Shown: positions 8,755-18,915, numbered from the stretch's first letter. The stretch is DNA of 64,000 nucleotides from Paragemmobacter ruber (GCF_009908315.1 NZ_JAAATW010000004.1:240458-304457), one strand, 5' to 3'. Translations and numbers: made by a program. Notes: a model not told the origin generated them from the sequence alone.

Positions 8755-9900
8755 TCAGGATGCCGCGAAGTAATCCCGCAGGATGCGGGTGTAGATGGAT
8801 TTGAGCTGGTGGATCTGTGCGACCTCTACCCGTTCATCGACCTGGTGCATGGTTCGGCCCACGAGGCCGAATTCCACCACGGGGCAGTGATCCTTGACAA
8901 AGCGGGCGTCGGAGGTGCCGCCGGTGGTGGAAAGTTCCGGCGTTACGCCCGTTTCGGCCTGCACGGCGCGGGAGACGAGGGCCGACAGATCGCCCGGGGG
9001 CGTGAGGAAGCTTTCGCCGGAAATCTGGATGCGGGTGGCGATGGTGACGCCGGTTTCCTGTTCCACCTTGGCCGCTTCGCTGCGGAGCCATGTGGCGACG
9101 GCCTCGCCCGTATGGGCATCGTTGAAGCGGATATTGATGGTGGCGCTGCCGCGGGCGGGGATGACGTTGTTCGCGGGGTTGCCGCAGTCGATCGTGGTGA
9201 TCTGGAGGGTGGAGGGATCGAAGTGATCGGTTCCCTGATCCAGTTGATCGGGCAGGCGGGAGAGGAGCGTGGTCAGCGCGCGCATGGGGTTCCTAGCGCG
9301 GTGGGGATAGGCGGAGTGGCCCTGCACCCCGGTGGCGGTGAACCAGGCGGTGAGCGAGCCGCGGCGGCCGATCTTCATCATCTGGCCCATGTGATCGGGG
9401 CAGGTGGGTTCGCCTACGATGCAGTGGGTCATGCCTTCGCCGTTCTGTGCCATCCAGTCGAGCAGGGCGACCGTGCCATCGGTGGCGTCGCCTTCCTCAT
9501 CCCCGGTGATGGCGAGGATTACGGCCCCGTCGGGGGGCGTGTCCTGCACGAAGTCGATGGCTGCGGCGGCGAAGGCGGCGACGCCGGATTTCATGTCGGT
9601 CGCGCCACGGCCATACATCCAGCCGTCCACGACAGCGGCGCCGAACGGGTCTTGTGTCCAGGCGGCGCGGTCGCCCACGGGGACGACATCGGTATGGCCG
9701 TTGAAGCCGAAGCTGCGGTTTGCGCCCCGCGTGCCCCAGCGGGCGAAGAGGTTGGCGGTGCCGTTCCTGTCCACCCGGGTGCAGGTGAAGCCTGCCTTGG
9801 TCAGCAGGTCCTGCAGCAGCACGAGCGCCCCGCCTTCGGTGGGCGTGACCGAGGGGCAGCGGATCAGGGCGGCGGTCAGGGTGGCGGGATCGGTGGGCAT
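8755..9900 (-). CDS. dapE: Succinyl-diaminopimelate desuccinylase
   Basis: 381 residues from the ATG at 9900, preceded by AAAGGACA at a good distance. The M20 peptidase metal-binding motifs are [13 protein letters not shown] and [13 protein letters not shown], and the C-terminal metal ligand stretch is [16 protein letters not shown]. The dizinc enzyme hydrolyses N-succinyl-LL-diaminopimelate in the succinylase branch of DAP/lysine synthesis. DapD of the same branch (14010-14837) and DapA (36840-37712) are also in this window but in separate units. Confidence 0.96.
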   Translation of the reverse strand: MPTDPATLTAALIRCPSVTPTEGGALVLLQDLLTKAGFTCTRVDRNGTANLFARWGTRGANRSFGFNGHTDVVPVGDRAAWTQDPFGAAVVDGWMYGRGATDMKSGVAAFAAAAIDFVQDTPPDGAVILAITGDEEGDATDGTVALLDWMAQNGEGMTHCIVGEPTCPDHMGQMMKIGRRGSLTAWFTATGVQGHSAYPHRARNPMRALTTLLSRLPDQLDQGTDHFDPSTLQITTIDCGNPANNVIPARGSATINIRFNDAHTGEAVATWLRSEAAKVEQETGVTIATRIQISGESFLTPPGDLSALVSRAVQAETGVTPELSTTGGTSDARFVKDHCPVVEFGLVGRTMHQVDERVEVAQIHQLKSIYTRILRDYFAAS

Positions 9901-10102
9901 GGCTGTCCTTTCGGCGGGGCGGGACAGGCATAGCCCCTGCGCGGCAGGGCCGCAACCGGGGGGCATCCGTGGCGGAGGCGGGGGTGGGGGTTGGGGCAGC
10001 CAGAAATGAGACGGATCGGCGGGGCGGAAGTTTAGGGCGGCCAGACTTCTGCGCGGCCAAGGCCATACTTTCGGACGATTCCGGGTGCAGGGGGGGTGTT
10101 AA

Positions 10103-10117
10103 TGTTAGTTAACAGCC
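10103..10117. promoter_or_regulatory. TTAA-TGTTAG-TTAA motif upstream of the Hint gene
   Basis: Two TTAA half-sites separated by 6 bases lie about 40 bases before the start of the choice-of-anchor-L/Hint gene, in the 253-base divergent gap with dapE. The consensus for the alphaproteobacterial cell-cycle regulator CtrA is TTAA-N7-TTAA, so the spacing is one base short. It is an AT-rich spot in very GC-rich DNA. The regulatory role is a guess. Confidence 0.25.
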
Positions 10118-10153
10118 CGTGCCGTTGGGCAGGGGCGCAGCGGATGGCATGTC

Positions 10154-11734
10154 ATGGCAACGGGTGCGGAGCTTACCTACAACACCAACGCGACGGCCAT
10201 TCAGATGGCAAATGCCATCTTTGGCGATGGCGTTACGGTTCTGGGGGCAACCTATACCGGGGATGCACGGGCGAAGGCCATCTACTCGAACGGGCAGTTG
10301 GCGCCGGGCGTGGTGCCGTCGAATACAGGTGTGATCCTGTCCACGGGGCGGGTGACGGATTTCACCCAGTCGAACGGGGACCCCAACCGCAACGCCGATA
10401 CGTCCACCGATACGAACGGGCCGAACAACAATGCGCAGTTCAACGCGCTGGCCGGCGCGAACACCTTTGACGCGGCCTTTCTTGATGTGACCTTCGTGCC
10501 GACGGGCAGCGTGATGACGATGCGCTTTGTCTTTGCGTCGGAAGAATACCCCGAATACATCAACAGCAATTTCAACGATGTGGTCGGTGTTTGGGTGAAT
10601 GGCGTGTCGGTGCGGATGACGGTGAACGGCGGCACGGCCAGTGTGAACAACATCAACGGCGCGACGCAGCAGAACCTGTTCGTCAACAACCAGAACGATG
10701 CCTACAACACCGAGATGGACGGCTTCACGGTGGTGCTGTCGCTGTCGATTCCGGTGAATTCCGGCGTGCAGAACACGATCCGCATCGGCATCGCGGATGT
10801 GTCGGATGCGTCATATGACTCTAACCTGCTGATTGCCGGGGATTCGATCCAGACCACTGTGGTGGCGGTGGATGATACGGCCACGGTGCGGGTGAACAAC
10901 GACCGCGTGGTGAATGTGTTGGCCAATGACAGCACGACCGTCGGGTCGCTGGTCATTACCCATGTGAACGGTCAGCCCGTGGTGGCGGGGCAGACGATCA
11001 CGCTGGCCTCGGGCGAGCAGATCACGCTGAATGCGAACGGGACCTTTACCGTGGTGGCAAATGGCACGGTGGAGACGCAGAGTTTTACCTACACCGTGTC
11101 GAACGGGCAGGGCGGCACGGATGTGGGCCTTGTGACGCTGTCGATGATCCCCTGTTTCGTGGCCGGCACGCGCATCGCCACGCCCGAGGGATTGGTGCCG
11201 GTCGAGGCGCTGCGGGCCGGGGATCTGGTGCTGACGCGGGATGACGGGGCGCAGCCGGTGCGCTGGATCGGGCGGCAGCGGGTTGTGGCGGAAGGGCGCT
11301 GTGCGCCCATCGCCTTTGCCGCGGGCGCGCTGGGGGATCATGGGGCGCTGCGGCTGTCGCCCGAGCATCGGGTGATGGTGCAGAGCGCGATGGCCGAGGT
11401 TCTGTTCGGGGCGGCGGAAGTGCTGATCGCGGCCAAGCATCTGGTGAATGACGGCACGATCCGCCGCGTCGCAGGGGGCGAGGTGGAGTATCTGCATCTG
11501 CTGTTTGACCGCCATCAGGTGATCTGGGCCGAGGGTCTGGCGGCGGAGAGCTTCTTTCCGGCCACGCAGGCGCTGGAGGCGCTGGAGCGGGATGTGCTGG
11601 AGGAGCTGGTGGCGATCTTTCCCGAGATCGACCCGGAAAGTGGCGCGGGTTATGGGCCGACGGCACGGCGCGTGTTGCGCGCCTTCGAGGCTCAGGTCAT
11701 GATGCGCGACATGATGGTTAAGCCCGCCGCCTGA
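10154..11734 (+). CDS. Choice-of-anchor-L domain protein with C-terminal Hint (autoprocessing) domain
   Basis: 526 residues without a Sec signal peptide. Residues ~10-235 form a choice-of-anchor-L-type domain (hallmark VFASEEYPEY, acidic and Asn-rich). Residues ~236-330 look like an Ig/cadherin-like linker repeat (DDTATVRVNNDRVVNVLANDS). From C334 a Hint_2 domain begins CFVAGTRIATPEG, with the block-B histidine H405 in LSPEHRV. These match the nucleophile and activating histidine of hedgehog/intein-type self-cleavage. Such proteins in Rhodobacteraceae are generally thought to be exported by type I secretion; a PrtDE-type exporter is encoded at 22.5-25.5 kb. Substrate and function are unknown. 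Confidence 0.85.
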   Translation: MATGAELTYNTNATAIQMANAIFGDGVTVLGATYTGDARAKAIYSNGQLAPGVVPSNTGVILSTGRVTDFTQSNGDPNRNADTSTDTNGPNNNAQFNALAGANTFDAAFLDVTFVPTGSVMTMRFVFASEEYPEYINSNFNDVVGVWVNGVSVRMTVNGGTASVNNINGATQQNLFVNNQNDAYNTEMDGFTVVLSLSIPVNSGVQNTIRIGIADVSDASYDSNLLIAGDSIQTTVVAVDDTATVRVNNDRVVNVLANDSTTVGSLVITHVNGQPVVAGQTITLASGEQITLNANGTFTVVANGTVETQSFTYTVSNGQGGTDVGLVTLSMIPCFVAGTRIATPEGLVPVEALRAGDLVLTRDDGAQPVRWIGRQRVVAEGRCAPIAFAAGALGDHGALRLSPEHRVMVQSAMAEVLFGAAEVLIAAKHLVNDGTIRRVAGGEVEYLHLLFDRHQVIWAEGLAAESFFPATQALEALERDVLEELVAIFPEIDPESGAGYGPTARRVLRAFEAQVMMRDMMVKPAA

Positions 11735-11735
11735 C

Positions 11736-12725
11736 TTGACGCGCTGGATCGCCCTGTCGGACCAGCCCGATCCGCCCGCCGCGCCGCCGACGGGCGCGCT
11801 GGAGCATGGGATCCTGGTGTTCGAGATTGAGATGCCCTTGGCGGGGGCCGGGGTGTTGCTGGATCTGCGCGCGGGCAGCGGGGCGGACGAGGTGGCGCTG
11901 TCGCTGTTCCACGATCTGGGGGCGGGGATGGCCCTTCTGCATCGGCAGGGCGGGCGGGTGCTGCGGCATGTGCTGCCCGGACCCCTGCCGCAGAAGATCG
12001 GGGTGGCGCGGCTGAGTTTCGGCTGGGACATGCGCGGGCGCGGCTGGTGGATGGAGATGGATCTGGCGGGGCAGCGCTTGCGGGCGGAAGGCGCGGCGGC
12101 GATGCCGATCCGGCGGGCGGATCTGATGGCGCTGTGTGCCGGGGGGGCGGGGGTGATCCGGCATCCGGCGGTGCTGTGGTTCGGCGCGATGCAGGGCCGG
12201 GCGCAGCCGGGGCCGCTGGGCTGGCTGGGTGTGGCGACGCCGGTGCTGACGCGGCAGGGGCCGGTGGCGGCGGGCGCGCTGCGGCCCGGCGATAGGGTGG
12301 TGACGCGGGATCACGGGGCGGTGGCACTGGTGGCCGTGACGCGGGTACAGGTGCCGAGCCGGGGCAGCATGGCGCCGATCCGGCTGCGCGCGCCCTATTT
12401 CGGGGAGGGGGGCGACATGCTGGTGTCGCCCGACCAGCCGGTGCTGGTGGCGGGGCCGGAGGCGGAATACCTGTTCGGCGAGGAGGAGGTGCTGGTGCTG
12501 GCGCGGCATCTGGCCGACGGGCAGATGGCGGTGGCCGACAGCCGCCGCGCGGTGGCGCAGGGCGTGGTGCTGGATCTGGGCATGGCGGAAGTGGTGGAGG
12601 CGGGCGGCTGCGGGCTGGGGATCGCCGGGCCCGAGGGGATGGCCCCGGCGCGGCGCGTGCTGGATGCCTTTGAGGCGGCGCCTTTGCGCAACGCGATGCA
12701 GCGGGTGCAGCGGCGGGCGGTTTGA
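11736..12725 (+). CDS. Hint-like protein lacking the catalytic Cys and His
   Basis: 329 residues from a TTG one base after the previous stop, so it is translationally linked to the intact Hint gene. The N-terminal ~150 residues form an acidic beta-rich region of unknown family, with repeated short strands around tryptophans (SFGWDMRGRGWWMEMDLAG). The C-terminal half aligns by eye with the neighbour's Hint domain (ATPVLTRQGPVAAGALRPGD against AGTRIATPEGLVPVEALRAGD). However, the nucleophile is W163 and the block-B histidine is Q234, at the same 71-residue spacing as C334-H405 in the neighbour. Self-cleavage is therefore unlikely. A structural or partner role is inferred. Confidence 0.78.
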   Translation: MTRWIALSDQPDPPAAPPTGALEHGILVFEIEMPLAGAGVLLDLRAGSGADEVALSLFHDLGAGMALLHRQGGRVLRHVLPGPLPQKIGVARLSFGWDMRGRGWWMEMDLAGQRLRAEGAAAMPIRRADLMALCAGGAGVIRHPAVLWFGAMQGRAQPGPLGWLGVATPVLTRQGPVAAGALRPGDRVVTRDHGAVALVAVTRVQVPSRGSMAPIRLRAPYFGEGGDMLVSPDQPVLVAGPEAEYLFGEEEVLVLARHLADGQMAVADSRRAVAQGVVLDLGMAEVVEAGGCGLGIAGPEGMAPARRVLDAFEAAPLRNAMQRVQRRAV

Positions 12726-12728
12726 GGT

Positions 12729-13296
12729 CTAGCAGAATTCCTCAGTGTACTGCCGGATGGCCTGTTCAAGGTCGGTGGCGACATCCTTGGGGAAAATGTA
12801 CCGTTCCATATGCTCGATCTGTAAGTCTCTGCACGGCGGCCGTCACACTGCGTGCCCGATTTCGTGATCGGCAGAACCTCTGGGTCATTTCTGAACGACG
12901 GGGCGATGGAGAACATGAGGACCGAGGTGTCACGGATGTTATCTTCCAGCGAGGAGACCTCCAGTGCATCGGACAGCTGAAGCTCGGTCCTGACGAAGGA
13001 CAGAAAATCGGGAGAGTGGGAGGGCGTGCAGACGTGCTCCTCGTTGAAGGCGACTTCGACACGCAGCAGGCAAGTCTCCAGTTCTATCCTGCCAGCTCTA
13101 TCCTGAATTTTCTTTGCGCGAGAGAGGCCGGGAAATCATGGTCGGCCGTTGAGAGCGTTCCACGCGCCTCGATGTCGTTCTGGAGATCGGCGATATCGGT
13201 GGGATCGTCGTTCTTGAGTTGCGTATAGGCAATGGCGGCGACGACGCTGATGAACGCCGCAACAGGAACAGCTATCTTGATGTTTTCCGTGTTCAT
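12729..13296 (-). pseudogene. Frameshifted small membrane-anchored protein gene (two -1 shifts)
   Basis: A reading starts at the ATG at 13296 with AAGGTGA upstream. It encodes an N-terminal membrane anchor (KIAVPVAAFISVVAAIAYTQ) and runs to about 13100 before a stop at 13084. A second frame continues with protein-like sequence (ELETCLLRVEVAFNEEHVC, later VLMFSIAPSFRNDPEVLPIT) to about 12820. A third frame carries the C-terminus (MERYIFPKDVATDLEQAIRQ, then YTEEFC) to TAG at 12729-12731. Both shifts are in the same direction, each equal to one missing base; the first lies at or near an A-rich run (CAAAGAAAATTC). The rebuilt protein would be about 190 residues, of unknown family. A decayed gene or base-calling error are both possible. 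Confidence 0.6.
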
Positions 13297-13504
13297 TTTT
13301 GCGTTTCACCTTCGTCATGAAATCTGGGTTCGGCGCGGAAGGGACGGGAAAGGAAGGCCCGGACCGGAGCGCCAAGACGGGACGATCCGACGGGCGCGGA
13401 TCATCGCCTGCGCGACTGCGCGAATTATCACTTCACGCTAGATGCGGTCTGGCCGCGGTGCAACCGCGGTGTTCCTGCGCCGAGGGTGACGGTGAACCCG
13501 GCTG

Positions 13505-13858
13505 CTAGTCGAAGAAGGGGGTCATCTGGGCGACGATGACGGAGTTTTCATCCAGCGCGCGCTGCATGAGGGCGCGTTCTTCGGTGTCGATCTCGTCCCC
13601 GGCCTTGAGGCGTTCCTCCAGCGTGCCATAGCCCGAGACATCGAGCGGGGCCATGTCGGCCTGTTTCAGGATGGCGACTGTTTCGCGGACGGCCTCTTCC
13701 TCATCCACGCCGGAAGCGTAGATCATGAGCGCGGCGCCGGTGGCCTTGTCGGGCAGGCCGTCGCCGGGTTTGCGGCCCACTTCCACCACCAGCGTATAGA
13801 CCTGTTGGGGGCGCTTTTCGCGCTTTGGCTTGTCGGATTCGGGCGAGGCTTCGGACAT
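13505..13858 (-). CDS. Hypothetical acidic protein
   Basis: 117 residues from the ATG at 13858; an alternative ATG lies at 13879. The N-terminus is charged and likely disordered (SEASPESDKPKREKRPQQ). It is followed by a compact alpha/beta-looking region (VYTLVVEVGRKPGDGLPDKATGAALMIYASG), then two helices and an acidic end. There is no signal peptide, membrane segment or recognisable motif. Codon use matches the neighbours, and the reading frame is consistently GC-biased at third positions, supporting a real gene. I do not recognise the family. It lies downstream of dapD in the same orientation, separated by a GC hairpin. Confidence 0.7.
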   Translation of the reverse strand: MSEASPESDKPKREKRPQQVYTLVVEVGRKPGDGLPDKATGAALMIYASGVDEEEAVRETVAILKQADMAPLDVSGYGTLEERLKAGDEIDTEERALMQRALDENSVIVAQMTPFFD

Positions 13859-13880
13859 GGGCGGGGCCTTTTCGGGCATC

Positions 13881-13918
13881 CCCCTCCCCCGGCCCCCCCC
13901 CCGGATTCGGGGGAGGGG
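13881..13918. repeat. GC-rich hairpin between dapD and the hypothetical gene
   Basis: Arms CCCCTCCCCC and GGGGGAGGGG surround an 18-base C-rich loop. It is the same type of stem as at 1705-1727. On the dapD strand it could terminate transcription, although no T-run follows. Confidence 0.45.
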
Positions 13919-14009
13919 AGGGCGCCGTCAGGCGACCGGGGTGGGGGTTGGTGGCGGTGGATCTGGGTATTTGGGCCAAGATGAAGGGGCAGGGTCGGAT
14001 CTGGTGGGA

Positions 14010-14837
<828 letters not shown>

Positions 14838-14918
14838 GGGCAGTTCCCCCGTTCTGATTGGCTGATCCGGTGCGACCCTATAGAGAGGGCGGATGACCCA
14901 TGCAACAAGAGGAACGGC

Positions 14919-15722
14919 ATGACACCCAAGGAAGACGGACGCAGCCACCCGTTCCGCGACAGTTCGCAGGATGCGGCGGCGGCGGAGCGGTTGCCGGATA
15001 CGGCGCAGACGCGGGCGCCGGCCTATCGGCTGGCCTTCACCGACACCGATTTCCTGATGCGCGAGGAGTTGCGCCCGGTGCGGTTGCAGCTGGAGCTGTT
15101 GAAGCCGCAAATGGTGCTGGATGAGCGGGGGATCCGGTCCACGGTCGTGGTGATGGGATCGGCGCGGGTGCGGGCGGATGGCACGGGGCCTGCGGGCGGG
15201 CTGGCGCGGTGGTATGAGGAGGCGCGGAAGCTGTCCTTCCTCGTCACGGAGGAGAGCCTGAAGAGTTACGGGCGCGAGCTGGTGGTGGTGACCGGGGGTG
15301 GACCCGGCATCATGGAGGCGGGCAACCGGGGCGCGGCGGAGGCAGGGGGGCAGTCCATCGGGTTGAACATCGTGCTGCCGCATGAGCAGGCGCCCAATGC
15401 CCATGTGACGCCGGACCTGTGTTTCAACTTTCACTACTTCGCCATCCGCAAGATGCATTTCCTGATGCGGGCGCGGGCGATCTGCATCTTCCCGGGCGGG
15501 TTCGGCACGCTGGACGAGATGTTCGAGGCGCTGACCCTGATCCAGACGGGGCGGATGAAGCGGGTGCCGTTCCTGCTGTTCGGGCGGGCCTTCTGGGAGG
15601 GCGTGGTGAACTGGCAGGCGCTGGCGGATCAGGGCCTGATCAACGCGGGCGATCTGGCGCTGTTCCGGTTCGTGGAGACGGCGGAGGAGGCGCTGGAGGT
15701 GGTCTTGGGGGACGTAGGGTGA
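14919..15722 (+). CDS. LOG-family protein (TIGR00730, nucleoside monophosphate phosphoribohydrolase-like)
   Basis: 267 residues. The Rossmann-type core has the family signatures [17 protein letters not shown] and [20 protein letters not shown], of which PGGxGTxxE is the LOG catalytic/binding motif. The ~90-residue N-terminal extension is charged and typical of the longer bacterial subgroup. LOG proteins release free bases from nucleoside 5'-monophosphates, including cytokinin precursors in plants; the bacterial substrate is usually undefined. The start is supported by a purine-rich AACAAGAGGAACGGC upstream. Confidence 0.9.
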   Translation: MTPKEDGRSHPFRDSSQDAAAAERLPDTAQTRAPAYRLAFTDTDFLMREELRPVRLQLELLKPQMVLDERGIRSTVVVMGSARVRADGTGPAGGLARWYEEARKLSFLVTEESLKSYGRELVVVTGGGPGIMEAGNRGAAEAGGQSIGLNIVLPHEQAPNAHVTPDLCFNFHYFAIRKMHFLMRARAICIFPGGFGTLDEMFEALTLIQTGRMKRVPFLLFGRAFWEGVVNWQALADQGLINAGDLALFRFVETAEEALEVVLGDVG

Positions 15723-15737
15723 GGGAGCGGTGCGGTC

Positions 15738-15914
15738 ATGCGTGAGGCTGAGCATGGGATGGGACGGGTTGAGGTGACGGGGCCTTTGGATGCGAAGGCT
15801 GCGCAGGCGGAGCGCAATCGCCTTTGGCGCGAGGAGAATCGTGCGGCGCTGGAGGCCCATGCCGAGGAAGTGGCGCGCGAGGGGTTGCCGCTGGCTGCGT
15901 TTCGGACGTTCTGA
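15738..15914 (+). CDS. Orphan CcdA-type antitoxin C-terminal module
   Basis: A 58-residue frame starts at the ATG at 15738. Its C-terminal half reads [20 protein letters not shown] then [15 protein letters not shown]. This closely matches the toxin-binding tail of CcdA antitoxins (W-R-x-E-N-x-x-A-I/L-E-x-x-x-x-x-V-x-x-x-G-L-P-L-x-x-x-R-x-F). The N-terminal ribbon-helix-helix DNA-binding half of normal ~75-80 residue CcdA is absent or unrecognisable. No CcdB toxin follows; dnaE2 comes next. It is probably a degraded toxin-antitoxin remnant or an unpaired antitoxin. Confidence 0.6.
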   Translation: MREAEHGMGRVEVTGPLDAKAAQAERNRLWREENRAALEAHAEEVAREGLPLAAFRTF

Positions 15915-15988
15915 AACGGGCGGTAGATATCCTGTCTGACGGTGTCTGATCCGGCGTGAAGGGCTGGTTTGGGGACTCGTCCTTGGTG

Positions 15989-16023
15989 CAGATGTTCCTA
16001 TAATGTTCCTGCCGGAACATCTG
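15989..16023 (+). promoter_or_regulatory. SOS operator/promoter of dnaE2: LexA box GTTC-N7-GTTC within a larger palindrome
   Basis: GTTC at 15994-15997 and GTTC at 16005-16008 with exactly 7 bases between form the alphaproteobacterial direct-repeat LexA site. Bases 15999-16004 are TATAAT, a perfect -10 hexamer lying inside the operator. Ten-base arms CAGATGTTCC (15989-15998) and GGAACATCTG (16014-16023) make an inverted repeat that partly overlaps the box. LexA binding would directly cover the -10 element. No good -35 is seen. Confidence 0.85.
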
Positions 16024-16040
16024 CGAATCCCCTGCTGCCC

Positions 16041-18863
16041 ATGGCTTTCGTCGAACTCTCTGCCCTGTCGAATTTCACCTTTCTTCACGGGGCATCGCAT
16101 CCTGAGGAGGTGATGGCGCGTGCTGCCGCGATGGGGATGGCCGGGGTGGCGGTGGCGGATGTGAATTCCGTGGCGGGGATCGTGCGCGCCCATGCCCATG
16201 CGCGGGAACTGGCGCGGCTGGCGGCGGAGGAGGGGCGGGACTGGCCGGGGACGCGGTTGATCCCGGCGGCGCGGATCGTGCTGCGGGATGGGTTCACGGT
16301 GACCTGCCTGCCGGGGGATCGGGCGGCGTGGGGGCGGCTGTGCCGGATGATCTCAACAGGGCGGTTGCGGGTGGAGAAGGGGGAGTGCGACCTGTCGCTG
16401 GAGGATCTGCTGGACTGGGGGGCGGGGATGGCGATGCTGATCCATCCACCCCAGCGGGGGCAGATGGAGGCGTGGCGGGGCGCGGTGGCGCGGCTGGTGG
16501 CGCGCTTTGCCGGGGCGTGTTTCCTGCTGATGGCGCCGCGCTATGACGGGCAGGACCGGGCGCGCTTCGCGCGACTTTCGCGGCTGGCCGAGGGGGTGGG
16601 GGTGCTGCCTGTGGCGAGCGCGCTGCCGATCATGCATCACGGGTCGCGGCGGCGGATGGCGGATGTGCTGACGGCGATCCGGCTGGGGGTGCGGGTGGAT
16701 GATCTGGGCCGCCGCGCGCTGCCCCATGCCGAGCAGCGGCTGCGGTCGGAGGCCGAGATGCTGCGGCTGTTTGCCGGGCATGAGGCGGCGGTGCATCGGG
16801 CGGGGGAGGTGGCGGGGCGGTTGGCCTTTTCGCTGGACGAGTTGCGTTATGAATATCCGTCCGAGGTGACGGGGGGCGAGACGGCGGCGGAGCGGTTGGC
16901 GCGGCTGGCCTGGGCGGGGCTCGATTGGCGATACCCGGATGGTGCGCCGGAGCGGGTGCGGGCGCAGATGGCGCATGAGTTACAGCTCATCGGGAAGCTG
17001 CGGTACGAGCCCTATTTCCTGACGGTGCATGACATCGTGGATTTCGCGCGGGGGCGGGGGATCCTGTGCCAGGGGCGGGGGTCGGCGGCCAATTCGGTGG
17101 TGTGTTATGCGCTGGGGGTGACGAGCGTTTCGCCCGAGATCGGGACGATGGTGTTCGAGCGCTTCGTGTCCGAGGCGCGGAACGAGCCGCCGGATATCGA
17201 CGTGGATTTCGAGCATGAGCGGCGCGAGGAGGTGATCCAGCATATCTATGCGCGATACGGGCGGCATCGGGCGGGGCTGTGCGCGACGGTGATCCATTAC
17301 CGGGGCAAGCGGGCGGTGCGCGAGGTGGGCCGCGCGATGGGCCTGACCGAGGATACGCTGGCGGCGATGTCGAGCCAGATCTGGGGCTGGGGCGGACCCG
17401 GCCAGATCACCGAGACGCGGCTGCGCGAGATCGGGCTGGACCCTGCGGACAGGCGGCTGGCGCTGACCATGCAGCTGATCGACGAGATACAGGGGTTTCC
17501 CCGGCATCTGAGCCAGCATGTCGGCGGGTTCATCATCACCGAGGGGCGGCTGGATGAATTGGTACCGGTGGAGAATGCGACGATGGAGGATCGCACCGTC
17601 ATCTGCTGGGACAAGGACGATATCGACACGTTGGGGATATTGAAGGTGGATGTGCTGGCGCTGGGGATGCTGACCTGCATTCGCAAGGCGTTTGATCTGA
17701 TGGGCAGGCATCATCAAGTGCATCACACATTGGCGAGCCTGCCCGCCGAGGACCCGGCGACCTATGACATGCTGTGCAAGGCCGACAGTCTGGGCGTGTT
17801 TCAGGTGGAAAGCCGGGCGCAGATGAATTTCCTGCCCCGGATGCGGCCGCGGACATTCTACGATCTGGTCATTCAGGTGGCGATCATCCGGCCCGGGCCG
17901 ATACAGGGGGACATGGTGCATCCCTTCCTGCGGCGGCGGAACGGGCAGGAGGTGGTGACCTTCCCATCCGACGAGCTGGGGCGGGTCTTGGGCAAGACGC
18001 TGGGCGTGCCGCTGTTCCAAGAGCAGGCGATGCAGATCGCCATCATCGGGGCGGGGTTTTCGCCCACCGAGGCCGACCGTCTGCGCCGGTCGCTGGCGAC
18101 GTTCAAGAAGCATGGGAATGTGAGCGAGTTCCGCGACCGGTTCATGGCGGGGATGGCCGCCAATGGCTATGACGAGGCGTTTGCCGCGCGCTGTTTCGCG
18201 CAGATCGAGGGGTTCGGGAGTTACGGCTTTCCCGAAAGCCATGCGGCGTCTTTCGCGCTGCTGGTCTATGCGAGCGCCTGGCTGAAGCGGCATCATCCGG
18301 GGATCTTCGCCTGCGCGCTGCTGAACAGCCAGCCGATGGGGTTTTATGCGCCGGCGCAGATCGTGCGGGATGCGCGCGAACATGGGGTGGTGGTGCGCCC
18401 GCCCTGCATCAATGCCAGCCATTGGGACAATGTGATGGAACCCGACGGGCGGGGGGGATTGGCGCTGCGGCTGGGGTTCCGGCAGATCAAGGGGATGGCC
18501 GAGGACGAGGCGCAGTGGATCGTGGGCGCGCGTGGCAACGGATATCGGGCGGTGGAGGATGTGTGGCGGCGGGCGGGGGTGAGCGCGCTGACGCTGGCGC
18601 GGTTGGCAGAGGCGGATGGCTTTGCCGCGCTGGGCCTGTCGCGGCGGGATGCGCTATGGGCGGCCAAGGCGCTGGGCGAGAGCAGGCCGCTGCCGCTGTT
18701 TGCGGGCGACATGGATGGCGAGGGGATCGTGGAGCCGGCGGTGGTGTTCCGCGAGATGACGGCAGGCGAGCAGGTGGTGGAGGATTATGTCTCCATGCGG
18801 CTGACGCTCAGGGCGCATCCCATGGCGCTTTTGCGACCATGGTTGACGCCGGAAGCGGCTTGA
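16041..18863 (+). CDS. dnaE2: Error-prone DNA polymerase DnaE2 (ImuC), C-terminally shortened
   Basis: 940 residues from the ATG at 16041, beginning [20 protein letters not shown]. The N-terminal PHP domain is followed by the alpha-polymerase core with catalytic acidic motif P384-F390 (PDIDVDF). Other family stretches are [21 protein letters not shown] and [12 protein letters not shown]. The chain ends [22 protein letters not shown], just where other DnaE2 proteins (about 1070-1080 residues) continue into a tRNA-anti OB-fold domain; that domain is missing. DnaE2 acts with ImuA/ImuB in SOS mutagenesis, but no imuA or imuB lies beside it here. Expression is predicted to be LexA-controlled from the upstream box. 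An upstream in-frame ATG at 15969 is rejected because it precedes the promoter. Confidence 0.9.
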   Translation: MAFVELSALSNFTFLHGASHPEEVMARAAAMGMAGVAVADVNSVAGIVRAHAHARELARLAAEEGRDWPGTRLIPAARIVLRDGFTVTCLPGDRAAWGRLCRMISTGRLRVEKGECDLSLEDLLDWGAGMAMLIHPPQRGQMEAWRGAVARLVARFAGACFLLMAPRYDGQDRARFARLSRLAEGVGVLPVASALPIMHHGSRRRMADVLTAIRLGVRVDDLGRRALPHAEQRLRSEAEMLRLFAGHEAAVHRAGEVAGRLAFSLDELRYEYPSEVTGGETAAERLARLAWAGLDWRYPDGAPERVRAQMAHELQLIGKLRYEPYFLTVHDIVDFARGRGILCQGRGSAANSVVCYALGVTSVSPEIGTMVFERFVSEARNEPPDIDVDFEHERREEVIQHIYARYGRHRAGLCATVIHYRGKRAVREVGRAMGLTEDTLAAMSSQIWGWGGPGQITETRLREIGLDPADRRLALTMQLIDEIQGFPRHLSQHVGGFIITEGRLDELVPVENATMEDRTVICWDKDDIDTLGILKVDVLALGMLTCIRKAFDLMGRHHQVHHTLASLPAEDPATYDMLCKADSLGVFQVESRAQMNFLPRMRPRTFYDLVIQVAIIRPGPIQGDMVHPFLRRRNGQEVVTFPSDELGRVLGKTLGVPLFQEQAMQIAIIGAGFSPTEADRLRRSLATFKKHGNVSEFRDRFMAGMAANGYDEAFAARCFAQIEGFGSYGFPESHAASFALLVYASAWLKRHHPGIFACALLNSQPMGFYAPAQIVRDAREHGVVVRPPCINASHWDNVMEPDGRGGLALRLGFRQIKGMAEDEAQWIVGARGNGYRAVEDVWRRAGVSALTLARLAEADGFAALGLSRRDALWAAKALGESRPLPLFAGDMDGEGIVEPAVVFREMTAGEQVVEDYVSMRLTLRAHPMALLRPWLTPEAA

Positions 18864-18915
18864 AGGGTTCCGGGGCGCGGGGCAGGCTGGGCGCATCTGA
18901 CAGGAGGGCGCGGGC

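Noticed and set aside
10154..12725. Intein inside a host protein
   Set aside because: The Hint domain is C-terminal with no C-extein or terminal His-Asn, as in secreted Hint_2 proteins, not inteins.
12722..13228. 168-residue + strand frame after the Hint genes
   Set aside because: Composition is unlike a protein and the opposite strand carries a coherent, though frameshifted, coding sequence.
13084..13296. Programmed -1 frameshifting in the broken gene
   Set aside because: The A-rich run is not a canonical X-XXY-YYZ heptamer in the right phase and two separate shifts would be needed; mutation or sequencing error is simpler.
14838..16199. Long N-terminal extension of dapD frame
   Set aside because: The open frame continues to 16199, but the extension runs antisense through the LOG gene and has shadow-like composition; DapD has its normal length from 14837.
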